Positions 25,270 through 34,445 of a stretch of DNA of 64,000 nucleotides are shown in pieces (positions within the stretch are counted from its first letter, which is position 1; the number at the start of each line of letters is the position of its first letter). This stretch comes from an uncultured Eubacteriales bacterium. GTDB taxonomy: Bacteria; Bacillota; Clostridia; Oscillospirales; Oscillospiraceae. Both the position numbers and the translations under genes were made by a program. Below the pieces are notes generated by a model. That model was not told where the DNA came from, did not search any database, and saw nothing but the letters and a program-made list of their open reading frames with translations. The DNA lies in NCBI GenBank assembly GCA_902475435.1, contig CABRZL010000002.1, positions 61,672 to 125,671 of the forward strand, given 5' to 3'.

Positions 25270-26511
25270 ATGAAACGAATTGTGTTGTTGCTCCTGCTGG
25301 CACTGTGCCTGACAGGATGCGGAGATACCGTGGACAGCGGAACACAGGATGCATTGCAATCGGTTTCGTCATCCTGGGGAATCACAGTGGAGGAAGCTGC
25401 AAGTCAGTCTCCAAAAGCGTCGCCTTCTCCCTCGCCGACACCGTCGCCTTCGCCGTCTCCAACGCCGGAACCGTTACCGGAATCACTGGCAGAGCTCTGT
25501 CAGCCGGGGCCCAGTGTGTTGGTGGATGGCAAAAAGGTGGATAGTCTGCTGATTGCAGAAACCACAATGGTCAATGCGGCGGAGCTGACGGAATTGTTTC
25601 CCTGGTTCCAGCGGCAGGACGGAACAGAACATGCATCGTTTACCAGGAAAAACGGAGAAACGATAGAAATTGACTGCCTTACCGTGGACGGGGTGGAGCA
25701 TATGGCGGAGGCCTATGACGGTACAGGCGGCATCTACTTTGCAGGAGCAACGATCGAGTATTGGCTGCCGATCCGCTGGCTGTCGGAGCAGCTGGGCTTG
25801 AAATTCCTGTGGGATGGAGATCAGGCCTATGTGGCCAGTCCCCTCGATATGGAGGCCATTCCGCAAGGCGTGGATGTGCCGATATTGATGTATCATGCGG
25901 TGTCGGACAATCTCTGGGGCATTGAGTCCCTGTTCGTCTCCCCGGAGGATATGCGGGCGCAGCTGGAATATCTGACGGAAAACGGATATGATCCGATTTT
26001 CTTTTCAGATTTAACACATCTTTCCGACTACGACAAGCCGATTCTTCTGACGTTTGACGACGGATATGACGACAATTACGAGTATTTATTCCCGCTGTTG
26101 CAGGAATTTGGTGTCAAGGCCACGGTTTTCGTTATTACGGGCGCGCTGGGGAATGAATATTATTTGACGGAAGAGCAGGTAAGGGAGATGTCCGAATCTG
26201 GTCTGGTCGATATTCAGAGCCATACGGTGAATCATGATGAACTGGAAACCCTCAGCTATGAGGAACAGGCCTATCAGATGAGCCAGTCCCAACTGGACAT
26301 TGCCCGGATCACCGGAAAGATCCCCTATGTTCTGTCTTATCCCTCCGGCAGCCGGGACGACAACACGTTGGAATTGGCGCCGGAATATTACAGCTTTGGG
26401 ATTGATATGAACGGCGGAATTTGGCATATTGAGGGGGATTATTTCCAGGTGGATCGAATTTATGTCAGCCGCTTTGATACGCTGGATGAATATATCGCTA
26501 TGTTGCCATAG
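25270..26511 (+). CDS. Polysaccharide deacetylase lipoprotein
   Basis: A 413-residue lipoprotein. The signal peptide ends at LTGC17. A Pro/Ser/Thr repeat linker (SPSPTPSPSPSPTPEP, about residues 53-72) spaces it from the wall. Next comes a copper-amine-oxidase-N-like stalk (LVDGKKVDSLLIAETTMVNAAEL to about 195), then a NodB deacetylase domain with LLTFDDGYDDN near 260 (metal and catalytic Asp), SHTVNH near 317 (metal His) and YPSGSRDDN near 357. The enzyme should remove acetyl groups from wall glycans (peptidoglycan GlcNAc or a surface polymer) outside the cell. It has its own promoter and terminator. Confidence 0.88.
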   Translation: MKRIVLLLLLALCLTGCGDTVDSGTQDALQSVSSSWGITVEEAASQSPKASPSPSPTPSPSPSPTPEPLPESLAELCQPGPSVLVDGKKVDSLLIAETTMVNAAELTELFPWFQRQDGTEHASFTRKNGETIEIDCLTVDGVEHMAEAYDGTGGIYFAGATIEYWLPIRWLSEQLGLKFLWDGDQAYVASPLDMEAIPQGVDVPILMYHAVSDNLWGIESLFVSPEDMRAQLEYLTENGYDPIFFSDLTHLSDYDKPILLTFDDGYDDNYEYLFPLLQEFGVKATVFVITGALGNEYYLTEEQVREMSESGLVDIQSHTVNHDELETLSYEEQAYQMSQSQLDIARITGKIPYVLSYPSGSRDDNTLELAPEYYSFGIDMNGGIWHIEGDYFQVDRIYVSRFDTLDEYIAMLP

Positions 26512-26514
26512 AGC

Positions 26515-26560
26515 AAAATCGCACGGTTTACAAAAATTCCGTGCGATTTTTGTGCTTTTT
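26515..26560 (+). terminator. Intrinsic terminator of the deacetylase gene
   Basis: A 12-bp stem (26515-26526/26539-26550), its 3' arm ending in TTTT, followed by TGTGCTTTTT. Confidence 0.85.
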
Positions 26561-26581
26561 GGGCAATTTGCTGCTTGCGAA

Positions 26582-26610
26582 TTGACTTGTAATGGTTCTA
26601 ATGCTATGAT
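26582..26610 (+). promoter_or_regulatory. Promoter of the permease-yaaA unit
   Basis: TTGACT (26582-26587), 17-bp spacer, TATGAT (26605-26610) with an upstream TGC extension. Confidence 0.75.
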
Positions 26611-26661
26611 AACATTCACAGTATCTTCACAAATGATGTGAGAAAGTGGGAGAGTGAGAAA

Positions 26662-28104
26662 ATGGCGATTATGACAAAAAGAGCGCATCGGGAGGACGGA
26701 GCAGAACAGCCTTCCATCAAGTTTGGCATGTTCCGCATCCGGCTTCCTTTTTTACAAGCGCCATGGGAACTGCCTGAGATGATTCAGGCAATGGTTGTGT
26801 TTGTCACCGGAGTATCCGCAGTTGCATATCTCCAGGACATTTTTGGACTGCCATTTTCCGTGGCGCTGTCCATCGTATGCGTCCATGAGCTGTTGTATGT
26901 GTTTCAGAATATGGTTGGGGATCCCATTGTGGGCGGATGGATTACGCCGGCTATCCCGCTGGTGACTACCTGGCTGTTGGGATTTCAGAATACTACGGAG
27001 CGAATTCAGGCGCTGGTGATGCTGCAGCTGATTTTAGGCCTGCTTTATCTGGTGTTGGGTATTACGGGGCTGGCATCCAAACTGGTGAATAAGGTGCCGG
27101 TGTCCGTCAAGGCCGGGATCCTCATTGGCGCGGGATTTTCCGCCGTGATTGGGAAATATGGCTTTGCCTCAGCGGAGAGCGGCGGCGCAGGATTTTACGG
27201 AAGCCCCATCAGCTTTTCTATCGGCGTTCTGGCGGCGCTGTTCCTGTTGTTTTCTGTAGGATTCAATCGGCAGAAGAGCAAGCCAGGCCACAAATTCATT
27301 AAGTTCCTTGGCAAATGCGGGTTTGTGCCGGCGTTACTCCTGGCTTATGTGGTTGGGATGATTGCCGGGGAGATTTCCACTCCGGTGAACATTTTGGGAG
27401 ACGGAATCGTGTTTAACCCGTTTCCGGGTTTAAAATATGTGTTCGAGAACTTCTGCCTGGTGGCCGTGGGATTCCCCTCCTGGGATGTGATTTCATCGGC
27501 GGCAGTTATGGCGGTTGTGGCTTATATCATTTCCTTTGGCGATATTGTAACGGGTACGGAATTCCTGGAGGATGCCAAGCAATATCGGAAGGATGAAATT
27601 GTGAAGGTGAATCCAAACCTTACCAATGTCTGCTGCGGCGTCCGCAATGTGCTCCAAAGCCTGTTCTTCCCCACGGTTACGCTGTCCGGGCCCCTCTGGT
27701 CAGCCATGATGGTGACTATCTGCGAGCGGTATAAAACAGGAAAAGAAAACATGTACTCCTTCTTCGGCGGCTGTATTACGTTTAACGTGGCCAAGTGGAT
27801 ATGCTGTTTGATTCTGCCCATGGTGGCGCTGATTCGTCCTATCTTGCCGTTATCCATGTCTCTGACCTTGATGATTCAGGCGTTTGGCTGCTTTTATGTG
27901 GCGTTGGGCCTGTGCAAAAATAATACCCAGCGCGGTGTGGCTGGACTCATCGGCGGTGTTTTGGCCATCACCAACCCGCAGACGGGACTGATCGTCGGGA
28001 TTATTGTATCGCTCATCTGCGAATGGCTTTTGAGCGGAGATCTTAGACTGAAAAAAGGAAAGCAGGCCAAAGAAGAACCAACAGAGGAAAAACAAGAGGA
28101 TTGA
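26662..28104 (+). CDS. NCS2/SulP-like membrane permease
   Basis: A 480-residue polytopic protein with about twelve hydrophobic segments. The overall pattern (PEMIQAMVVFVTGVSAVAYLQ near the N-terminus; a repeated half with FPSWDVISSAAVMAVVAYIISFGD; and a short charged C-terminal tail) resembles the uracil/xanthine (NCS2) and SulP transporters that share the 7+7 fold. I cannot assign a substrate. ATG 26662 with GGGAGA nine bases upstream is preferred over GTG 26638. It precedes yaaA by four bases, so the two are co-transcribed. Confidence 0.65.
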   Translation: MAIMTKRAHREDGAEQPSIKFGMFRIRLPFLQAPWELPEMIQAMVVFVTGVSAVAYLQDIFGLPFSVALSIVCVHELLYVFQNMVGDPIVGGWITPAIPLVTTWLLGFQNTTERIQALVMLQLILGLLYLVLGITGLASKLVNKVPVSVKAGILIGAGFSAVIGKYGFASAESGGAGFYGSPISFSIGVLAALFLLFSVGFNRQKSKPGHKFIKFLGKCGFVPALLLAYVVGMIAGEISTPVNILGDGIVFNPFPGLKYVFENFCLVAVGFPSWDVISSAAVMAVVAYIISFGDIVTGTEFLEDAKQYRKDEIVKVNPNLTNVCCGVRNVLQSLFFPTVTLSGPLWSAMMVTICERYKTGKENMYSFFGGCITFNVAKWICCLILPMVALIRPILPLSMSLTLMIQAFGCFYVALGLCKNNTQRGVAGLIGGVLAITNPQTGLIVGIIVSLICEWLLSGDLRLKKGKQAKEEPTEEKQED

Positions 28105-28108
28105 CGGT

Positions 28109-28846
28109 TTGAAGATTATCATTTCTCCAGCAAAACGTATGAAAGAAGACTGCGACGCCATGCCGGCATTGGGGCGGCCGTTATTTCTGGAAAAAACTGC
28201 TGTGCTGCAGCGGTATCTTCAGGGGCTGTCTTATTCCGAGCTGAAGCAGATCCTGCAGTGTGGCGATAAAATTGCAGAGGAAAATTACCGGCGATACCAG
28301 ACCATGGATCAAGAACGCGCTGCTACGCCGGCGATATTTGCTTATCAGGGAATTCAATATCAATCCATGGCGCCTACGGCTTTCACAGATGCGGAGTACC
28401 GATATGTGCAGGAACATCTCCGCATCCTCTCCGGGCTATACGGCTGCCTCAGGCCCTTTGATGCAGTGACGCCCTATCGGCTGGAAATGCAGGCAAAGCT
28501 GAAAACGGCGTTTTGCAGCAGCCTTTATGACTTCTGGGGCGAGGATTTGGGGAGAAGCTTTAGCCGGGATAATGATTTTGTCGTTGATTTGGCCTCTGAG
28601 GAATACAGCAAAGCGGCCAGGCAGGGTGCGTCGGTTCGATGGATCAAGGTACGCTTTGGAAAGATCTCAAACGGTAAGTTTCGGGAGACTGGAACCCAGG
28701 TGAAGATTGCGCGGGGCGCCATGGTACGGGATATGGCAGAGCGGAATGTGACAGACCCGGCGGAGCTTTTGGAGTTTTCCGCATTGGGATACCGGTTTTC
28801 TCCGGAACGGTCGGAAAAAGATGTGCTGTTTTTTTGTCAAGAATGA
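28109..28846 (+). CDS. yaaA: YaaA (DUF328) peroxide-stress family protein
   Basis: A 245-residue protein matching YaaA: the N-terminal IIISPAKRM, PAIFAYQGIQYQSMAP, ILSGLYGCLRPFDAVTPYRLEM, and the C-terminal FSALGYRFSPERS. In E. coli YaaA lowers free iron and protects DNA during peroxide stress, and its structure has a DNA-binding-like helix-hairpin-helix. The start is TTG 28109 with AGAGGA eight bases upstream, four bases after the permease stop. Oxidative stress defence fits the nearby superoxide reductase, but the gene is not in that transcription unit. Confidence 0.9.
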   Translation: MKIIISPAKRMKEDCDAMPALGRPLFLEKTAVLQRYLQGLSYSELKQILQCGDKIAEENYRRYQTMDQERAATPAIFAYQGIQYQSMAPTAFTDAEYRYVQEHLRILSGLYGCLRPFDAVTPYRLEMQAKLKTAFCSSLYDFWGEDLGRSFSRDNDFVVDLASEEYSKAARQGASVRWIKVRFGKISNGKFRETGTQVKIARGAMVRDMAERNVTDPAELLEFSALGYRFSPERSEKDVLFFCQE

Positions 28847-28895
28847 AAAGAAATTGTGAATTCTTTCCTGTTTGCAGAATTTCAACAAATTCGGG

Positions 28896-28924
28896 TTGCC
28901 ATGAGGACAAAAGTATTGTATGAT
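28896..28924 (+). promoter_or_regulatory. Promoter of the 68-residue membrane protein gene
   Basis: TTGCCA (28896-28901), 17-bp spacer, TATGAT (28919-28924). Confidence 0.65.
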
Positions 28925-28968
28925 AAGGCGGCAAAAGTCTATCCGGGGCCTGGATTTGGAGTGTTTTT

Positions 28969-29175
28969 ATGAAAAAAAGCAGATTGGAACGGACACATAG
29001 CCTTCGATTTTTGCTTGTTCGAGCAATTGTAACTGTCGTCCTGGTGGTGATTGTGTTGTTGGGGTTAAGAATGGAAGGGATTACGGTGATTGAGCGGGAT
29101 GTACCGGTACAAATAGTGGAGGATATTGCTCGAGAAGCTGCTGTGCAGACGGAGCCTGTGGAGGCGCTGTCCTGA
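28969..29175 (+). CDS. Small single-pass membrane protein
   Basis: A 68-residue protein with a basic N-terminus (KKSRLERTHSLRF), one hydrophobic helix at about residues 15-35 and an acidic tail of about 30 residues outside the membrane. TTGGAG stands eight bases before the ATG. It has its own promoter (28896-28924) and a strong terminator right after it, so it is a complete one-gene unit and very likely expressed. No family is recognised. Confidence 0.7.
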   Translation: MKKSRLERTHSLRFLLVRAIVTVVLVVIVLLGLRMEGITVIERDVPVQIVEDIAREAAVQTEPVEALS

Positions 29176-29187
29176 AAGAACGCTTAG

Positions 29188-29226
29188 AAATACGCTGGAA
29201 CGAACTGGGTTCCGGCGTATTTTTTA
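29188..29226 (+). terminator. Intrinsic terminator
   Basis: A 14-bp stem with one G-U pair (29188-29201/29209-29222), overlapping a T-run that ends TTTTTTA. Confidence 0.88.
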
Positions 29227-29354
29227 CTATTCTAGAACAAGTGAAATATAATTTTAAAATAATATTGATTTAAAAGACACAAATAGAATAGTTAGAGCAA
29301 TATATGTAGGTTATTATCCACAAAATTGTTGATTTAAATCTTCAAATCTGTGCA

Positions 29355-29384
29355 TTGCGTTGGGATTGTCTTTTTTTATATAAT
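29355..29384 (+). promoter_or_regulatory. Promoter of the disrupted binding-protein gene
   Basis: TTGCGT (29355-29360), 18-bp spacer with T-tract, TATAAT (29379-29384). The 130 bp upstream are strongly A/T-rich and hold a lone DnaA-box-like TTATCCACA at 29314-29322. Confidence 0.6.
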
Positions 29385-29415
29385 ACAACTATCTTGATTA
29401 GAAGGAGGAAAACCA

Positions 29416-31205
29416 ATGAAAAAGAAAATACTCGCACTTTTGCTGGCGGCCATGATGGTATTTGGCGTGATGGCGGGTTGTGGAACGGATACATCTACAG
29501 CTTCCTCAGCGCCGGAAACATCGGCTGCCAGTGAAGAGACTGCGGCTCCTGAAACCCAGTCGCCGGCTGAGACGGATGAGACCACGTCGGAAGCGCCATC
29601 GTCTGCGGAGGAACCAGCGTCGACGCTGGAGGCGGAAGAAGGTTATACTTACACGGGCGAATGGGCAACCTATCCGCTGTGTGAACCCGGAGAGAAGACG
29701 CTCACCATGTGGTGTGAGTTCCCCGGTTTCCTGTCTATGGTCGGACTCAACTCTTATAGTGAATGCTCCGTATGGGATGCCGCAGAGGAAGCCACTGGCG
29801 TTCACATCGAGTTCACCGAAGTTTCCATGATGAATGCGTCGGAGCAGTTCTCTCTGATGTGTGCGGCCAATGATATGAAAGACATCCTTGGCGGTGTAGG
29901 CAGCTACTACGGTTCCACTGCAAGCGCCATCGAAGAGGAAATTATCATTGATCTGGCAGAATATGCAGAGCAGTACATGGGCAACTATATGACCATTCTG
30001 AACGACCCCAAGTACGCAGCATACAAGGAAAAAGCCTATAATGCGGAAGGACAGCTGGCGGAGATCAGCTCCATCTCCGACGACTTTAAGCCGACTTCCG
30101 GTACCCAGATCCGCAAGGACTGGCTGGAAGAACTGAATCTCGAAGTTCCCGAGACCTATGACGATTGGGAAAATGTGCTCAAAGCGTTTAAAGACAACTA
30201 TGACTGCAGCAATACCCTGTTGCTCTCCGGTTGTACGCAGATGACAAACCTGGTGGCCGGCTACGGCACGGCAGGCGCTGCGGAAGCTTCCATGGGCACA
30301 TCCCAGGCGGTCAACATGTATCAAGTGGACGGAACTATTCGCAATGGCTATCAGGATGAAAGCTATCGGGCTTATCTGACCATGATGAACCGCTGGTACG
30401 AAGAGGGACTTCTGTCTCCTGATTTCATCACCGCGTCCAGCGACGGTTCCCAGAATAACACGGATGGTTTGATCCTTTCCGGTGATTCCGGAATCTGGTT
30501 CTCCCAGGGCAACTTTATTACGCAGTATGAGTCACAGGCTCAGGTTACAGATCCCGAATTCTCCATCATGGGAATTGCCGATCCTTATTCTCCGGAATAC
30601 AATCCCGAAAAGACCACCCATTTCACCTCCATGACTGGCGGCAATGCCGGCGGCAGCGGTGCGCTGAGCTGAGCGTATCCACCAACTGTGAAGATGTAGA
30701 GCTCGCCTGCAAATGGCTGGACTATTTCTGGACAGAGGACGGCCAGCTCCTCTGCAACTATGGTATCGAGGGCGAAGGATTTGAGTACGACGAAAATGGA
30801 GAGCCGCAGTTCACTGACTTTATTGTCAACGGCGGGAATTTCCAGTTTATGATGACTGGTTATACCCTCTCCGGTGTGCCGTCTCTGCAGGATTTTGACA
30901 AATCTTTCTTCACCTATGGAGATAACGTCCTTGAGGCGTTTGACACCTGGGCGGCCAGTGTAGACGATCAGTATACACTGCCTGCAGCTTTGACGTTGGA
31001 TACCGATCAGAGTGAGGAATATTCGTCCCTCTTCAACGACATCAACACGATGGCAGAAGAGCGCGTTGGCAAGTTCATCACCGGCGAGGCTGACATTGAG
31101 ACTGAGTGGGATGCATTCCAGGAAGATTTGATTTCCATGGGTATTGAGGATTGTATTTCCATCTATCAGGAGGCCTACGACAATTTCATGGCCAGCAGAA
31201 GCTGA
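29416..31205 (+). pseudogene. Extracellular solute-binding lipoprotein, frame broken by CTGAG duplication
   Basis: Paralogue of the 586-residue protein at 17045. The first frame (29416-30672) encodes a lipoprotein signal ending VMAGC22, an acidic Ser/Thr/Glu linker, and the binding lobes with IRKDWLEELNLEVPETYDDWENV. It stops after 418 residues at TGA 30670. The remaining homologous part (CEDVELACKWLDYFW to the C-terminal SMGIEDCISIYQEAY) continues in another frame to 31205. The break is exactly at a tandem CTGAG CTGAG (30664-30673). Removing one copy restores a single 594-codon frame. The rest of the gene is undecayed, so the change is recent, a switchable state, or a sequence error. No permease genes adjoin; RpiR follows. 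Confidence 0.8.
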
Positions 31206-31232
31206 CAAACGCGAACTCTATACAATCAGAGG

Positions 31233-31264
31233 GCCGCTCCGCAGCAAAAAGGCTGCGGAGCGGC
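31233..31264 (+). terminator. Terminator hairpin
   Basis: A perfect 13-bp GC-rich stem (31233-31245/31252-31264) with an A-rich loop, followed by TTGCTTG. Ends the binding-protein unit. Confidence 0.75.
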
Positions 31265-31285
31265 TTGCTTGCCGGTCGGGAACCA

Positions 31286-31314
31286 TTGCAATTTGAGAAA
31301 AAGTGTGGTTTAAT
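31286..31314 (+). promoter_or_regulatory. Promoter of the RpiR regulator gene
   Basis: TTGCAA (31286-31291), 17-bp spacer, TTTAAT (31309-31314), 32 bp before the start codon. Confidence 0.6.
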
Positions 31315-31346
31315 AAGGTATCACGATCTGTAAGGGGGATACTGTC

Positions 31347-32204
31347 ATGGACCAGTTGAAAGATGCGTTGAAACATGCGAAGCTTACAAAGACCAGCCGG
31401 CGCATTGGAGAATTTATTCTGGACCATGAAACGGACGCCTGCTTTATGACCTCAACAGAGCTGGCGCTGGAATTGGATGTCAGCGAAGCCAGTGTGATCC
31501 GATTTGCGCGGGCGTTGGGGTTCACAGGATATATGGATTTTCAAAAAAATTTGCGAAAATCCCATACGGAAAAGCTTGGACGCATTTCCAGCGCGGTGGC
31601 AGTGCCATATGAGCGGCTGCAAGTCAGCATGGCTACCGAGGGCGAGGACTATATTCAGGAATTCCTGCTCAATACGCAGACTAACATCACTTCTGTCGTA
31701 CGGAATAATTTGAAGGAAACCTTCGATGAAGCGATTGATCTTTTGATGGAAGCTCGCCGCCGATATATTGTGGCGTCCCGGGCCAATACCGGTGTGGCGT
31801 CTTATTTCAATCTGCTGCTCCGGCATCAGGTTACGGACGTCATTCCTACCTGGGAGAGTTCGGTCAATGTGATTGACCATATGTGCGATATTGGGAAAGA
31901 AGACTGTGTCATTCTGTTTAGCTTTCCACGGTATTCAGAAATGGATCATCAGGCGATGCAGATGGCAGAGGATGCAGGTGCGAAGATTTTGGTTATAACA
32001 GATCGGCCCAGCGCGCCCCTGGCCCAGTATGCAACGGTTCTTTTGACGGTCGACGTGGATACCAACACGTTTTTTAACTCCTATGTGGGGGTACAATTGG
32101 TCATGGAGATTCTCTGTGCCGGATTGTCCCGGCGGGTAGGCGGCGCCAATGCCGAAAAGCTTCAGCTGATTGATCGGTATATTGGAAAGCTGGGTGTTTA
32201 CTAA
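31347..32204 (+). CDS. MurR/RpiR-family transcriptional regulator
   Basis: A 285-residue regulator. Residues 1-77 form the RpiR helix-turn-helix (TKTSRRIGEFILDH; TSTELALELDVSEASVIRFARALGFTGYMDFQKNL). Residues about 120-245 form a SIS sugar-phosphate-binding domain (RRYIVASRANTGVASYFNLLL; EDCVILFSFPRYSEMDHQAMQMAEDAGAKILVITD). Such proteins usually control sugar or amino-sugar catabolic genes. The upstream neighbour is the broken solute-binding gene; a sugar-related role for that protein is consistent but not shown. It has its own promoter. Confidence 0.9.
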   Translation: MDQLKDALKHAKLTKTSRRIGEFILDHETDACFMTSTELALELDVSEASVIRFARALGFTGYMDFQKNLRKSHTEKLGRISSAVAVPYERLQVSMATEGEDYIQEFLLNTQTNITSVVRNNLKETFDEAIDLLMEARRRYIVASRANTGVASYFNLLLRHQVTDVIPTWESSVNVIDHMCDIGKEDCVILFSFPRYSEMDHQAMQMAEDAGAKILVITDRPSAPLAQYATVLLTVDVDTNTFFNSYVGVQLVMEILCAGLSRRVGGANAEKLQLIDRYIGKLGVY

Positions 32205-32257
32205 GACGTATCACATTTCACAAGGAATATGATGCAATAATAGATTAGGAGGAATTT

Positions 32258-32635
32258 ATGATGGAACAAAAGTTTTATGTATGCAGCCATTGCGGCAATA
32301 TTATTGCCTATGTAAAAGATGCCGGTGTTCCGGTCATGTGCTGCGGACAGAAGATGCAGGAGCTGATTCCCGGTACGGTAGAGGCTTCCGGTGAAAAGCA
32401 CATTCCGGTGTATGAAGTGAAGGACAATGTGGTGCATGTGACGGTAGGTTCTGTGGAGCATCCTATGCTGCCAGAGCACTATATTGAATGGATCTCCATT
32501 CATACCACCCAGGGGAACCAGAGAAAATGTCTGAATCCCGGCGAGCCGCCCAAAGCGGATTTTGCACTGCTTCCCGGTGAGAAAGTGGAGGCGGTTTACG
32601 CCTATTGCAACCTTCATGCGCTCTGGAAAGCATAA
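32258..32635 (+). CDS. dfx: Desulfoferrodoxin (two-iron superoxide reductase)
   Basis: A 125-residue protein. The N-terminal desulforedoxin centre uses Cys9, Cys12, Cys28 and Cys29. The catalytic centre II ligands are all present: His48, His68, His74, Cys117 and His120, nearly the numbering of the Desulfovibrio enzyme. It reduces superoxide to peroxide without releasing oxygen, as expected in an anaerobe. ATG 32258 and 32261 are both possible; GGAGG is five or eight bases away. A strong terminator follows. It lies 53 bp after rpiR and might be read through from it. Confidence 0.95.
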   Translation: MMEQKFYVCSHCGNIIAYVKDAGVPVMCCGQKMQELIPGTVEASGEKHIPVYEVKDNVVHVTVGSVEHPMLPEHYIEWISIHTTQGNQRKCLNPGEPPKADFALLPGEKVEAVYAYCNLHALWKA

Positions 32636-32640
32636 AAGCA

Positions 32641-32674
32641 ATGCACACGGCAGCTTTCTGCCGTGTGCATTTTA
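32641..32674 (+). terminator. Intrinsic terminator of dfx
   Basis: A perfect 13-bp stem (32641-32653/32658-32670), CTTT loop, followed by TTTATAT. Confidence 0.88.
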
Positions 32675-32797
32675 TATGATAGGACAGAAAATGATGCAAA
32701 AAAGCACCACAATGCGCAGATTTTTATACTTCATTTCTGGGTACGGTGTGGTATAATAGTTGCGAATCCGAATTAAATTAGAAGGAAGGTTATGTAT

Positions 32798-34372
32798 ATG
32801 AACACCATTGTGGCAAAAATACCGGCCTACGGAATGCCGGTATTGGAAGGCCCGGTCAACAAGCCGGAAAAGGTCAGCATGATGCCGCCCATGGGCGATA
32901 TGCCCGGTCCGGATGCTCCTGGCGGCCCAGGCGGCCCTATGCCCGGCGGTCCGAAAGAATCCAAGGAAGAGGGCTTGAAGCCCTGCCCGCCCACCTGCCG
33001 TCCGTCGGAGCATCCGGGTTCCGTTCCAGGGGCTGACGTAGAGCCGGGGAAGCCCGGCCCAGGCATGCCGGGCGGCGGACCTCCCAAGGCGCCCCCGTTC
33101 CCCCGGATGGAATCCATGGATGTGCTGGATGGCAAGCTGTATATGGCGGAAACGCCCTATGCTGAAATTACAGGCGATATCACCGATACGGAGATGAAGA
33201 ACGCCTCCTACAAGACGGAGGAAGTCTGCCTCAACGGATTGTACATTGGCGGCAATTCCGTCTATGCCATTCGAGACTCCCAATTTGACATGGTGGGTTA
33301 TGGAATTGACGACTTTGCCGGAAACGGTGCGGCGATTATGGTCAACGATACCGCAAAGTGTGAGATGGAACATGTCGACGTCACCACCCATGGCGTTATC
33401 CGCCCCTGCACAGTGGTGACCGGCAATGGCACGCTGATCGTCCGGAACTGTGTTCTGGACTCCAAGGGCGGCGAAATTCCCGCCAGCTATGTGCCGCGGG
33501 TGGCTTCGGGCATGATGGAACCGCCTCCGGGGTTGAAGCTGGGCGGCAACTGCCGAACCCATTTGTCCATGGGCAACTCCCGGGCTTACTTCTATGATTC
33601 CAAGATTTTGGCCCACTCCTGGGCGGCGCTGTCCACAGACGGTTCCCATGGGGATCTGTATCTGGAAGCCAACAACTGCGATGTAGTTTGCGAGACGGTG
33701 GGTTACGGCACCTATGCCGACAACGGCTGCCATAATGTTTTAAATGACTGCCGTATCTCTGTAGATACCCATGTGGCCATCATCGCCGGCGACGCCTGGG
33801 TGAAGCTCAACGGCTGCACTGTCCGGTCGAACCAGTACGGGGCCATGCTTCACGGCGTTCGGGGACACTACACGGAAACCACGGAGTGCCATATCGTAGG
33901 CGGCGATTGGACCGTGGGCGAGGCAGTATTCTTTGTGAAGTCTGAGAACGTGTACCTGAAGCTGGACGGGGCCAAAGTAAAGACCGGGAAATATCTGGTC
34001 CATGCTGTGGTCAACGACGACGATGCGGCCACCAAGGTGCCGGAGGAAATGAAGCTCAAATGCTACGGCGTCAATGCAGTCATTGCCAATGGCGACTACG
34101 AGGGCGACATCGTCAACGACGACACAGATCGTACGATGAATGTCTCAATTCTGAACGCCACGGTGAAGGGTATCATTACAGACGCCTATATCTCGCTGGA
34201 AGGTTCCAAGTGGACTGCAACAGGCGATTCCGGCGTATGCCTGGTGGGTGAAGTAAGCTTGGAGCAGATTGATGCAGCTGCAGGCGTCACAGTTTCTGCT
34301 GTGGCCGGCGAGGGCTGCGGATTAAAGGGCGAATACGATTTGGCTTCCGGCGGTAAGCTGATCGTGAAATAA
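32798..34372 (+). CDS. Proline/glycine-rich right-handed beta-helix protein
   Basis: A 524-residue protein with no signal peptide or membrane helix. Residues about 25-105 are a low-complexity Pro/Gly region (DAPGGPGGPMPGGP, GKPGPGMPGGGPP) that includes a CPPTC pair. The rest is repetitive, with short beta-strand units rich in Gly, Asn, Asp and Val (for example NSRAYFYDSKILAHSWAALS and DAWVKLNGCTVRSNQYGAML), typical of a parallel beta-helix as in pectate-lyase-like folds. No catalytic motif is recognised. Codons end mostly in C or G, unlike nearby genes, suggesting strong expression. ATG 32798 is better spaced from AAGGAAGG than ATG 32792. A TATAAT at 32752-32757 lacks a good -35. A similar Pro/Gly stretch occurs in the NTF2-like protein at 60091. 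Confidence 0.7.
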   Translation: MNTIVAKIPAYGMPVLEGPVNKPEKVSMMPPMGDMPGPDAPGGPGGPMPGGPKESKEEGLKPCPPTCRPSEHPGSVPGADVEPGKPGPGMPGGGPPKAPPFPRMESMDVLDGKLYMAETPYAEITGDITDTEMKNASYKTEEVCLNGLYIGGNSVYAIRDSQFDMVGYGIDDFAGNGAAIMVNDTAKCEMEHVDVTTHGVIRPCTVVTGNGTLIVRNCVLDSKGGEIPASYVPRVASGMMEPPPGLKLGGNCRTHLSMGNSRAYFYDSKILAHSWAALSTDGSHGDLYLEANNCDVVCETVGYGTYADNGCHNVLNDCRISVDTHVAIIAGDAWVKLNGCTVRSNQYGAMLHGVRGHYTETTECHIVGGDWTVGEAVFFVKSENVYLKLDGAKVKTGKYLVHAVVNDDDAATKVPEEMKLKCYGVNAVIANGDYEGDIVNDDTDRTMNVSILNATVKGIITDAYISLEGSKWTATGDSGVCLVGEVSLEQIDAAAGVTVSAVAGEGCGLKGEYDLASGGKLIVK

Positions 34373-34413
34373 CGCTGAACTAAACTGGCAGAGTATATAG
34401 CATATCTGATATA

Positions 34414-34445
34414 AGGAGGAGCGGGAAACCGCTTCTCCTATTTTT
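34414..34445 (+). terminator. Intrinsic terminator with GAAA tetraloop
   Basis: An 11-bp stem (34414-34424/34429-34439, one G-U pair) closed by GAAA and followed by ATTTTT. Confidence 0.88.

Noticed and set aside
25420..25490. Short tandem repeats resembling a repeat array
   Set aside because: They encode the Pro/Ser/Thr linker of the deacetylase lipoprotein, a normal wall-spanning spacer.
29314..29322. Perfect DnaA-box-like TTATCCACA in an A/T-rich interval, possible origin
   Set aside because: Only one box is present; there is no cluster and no dnaA, dnaN or gidA context.
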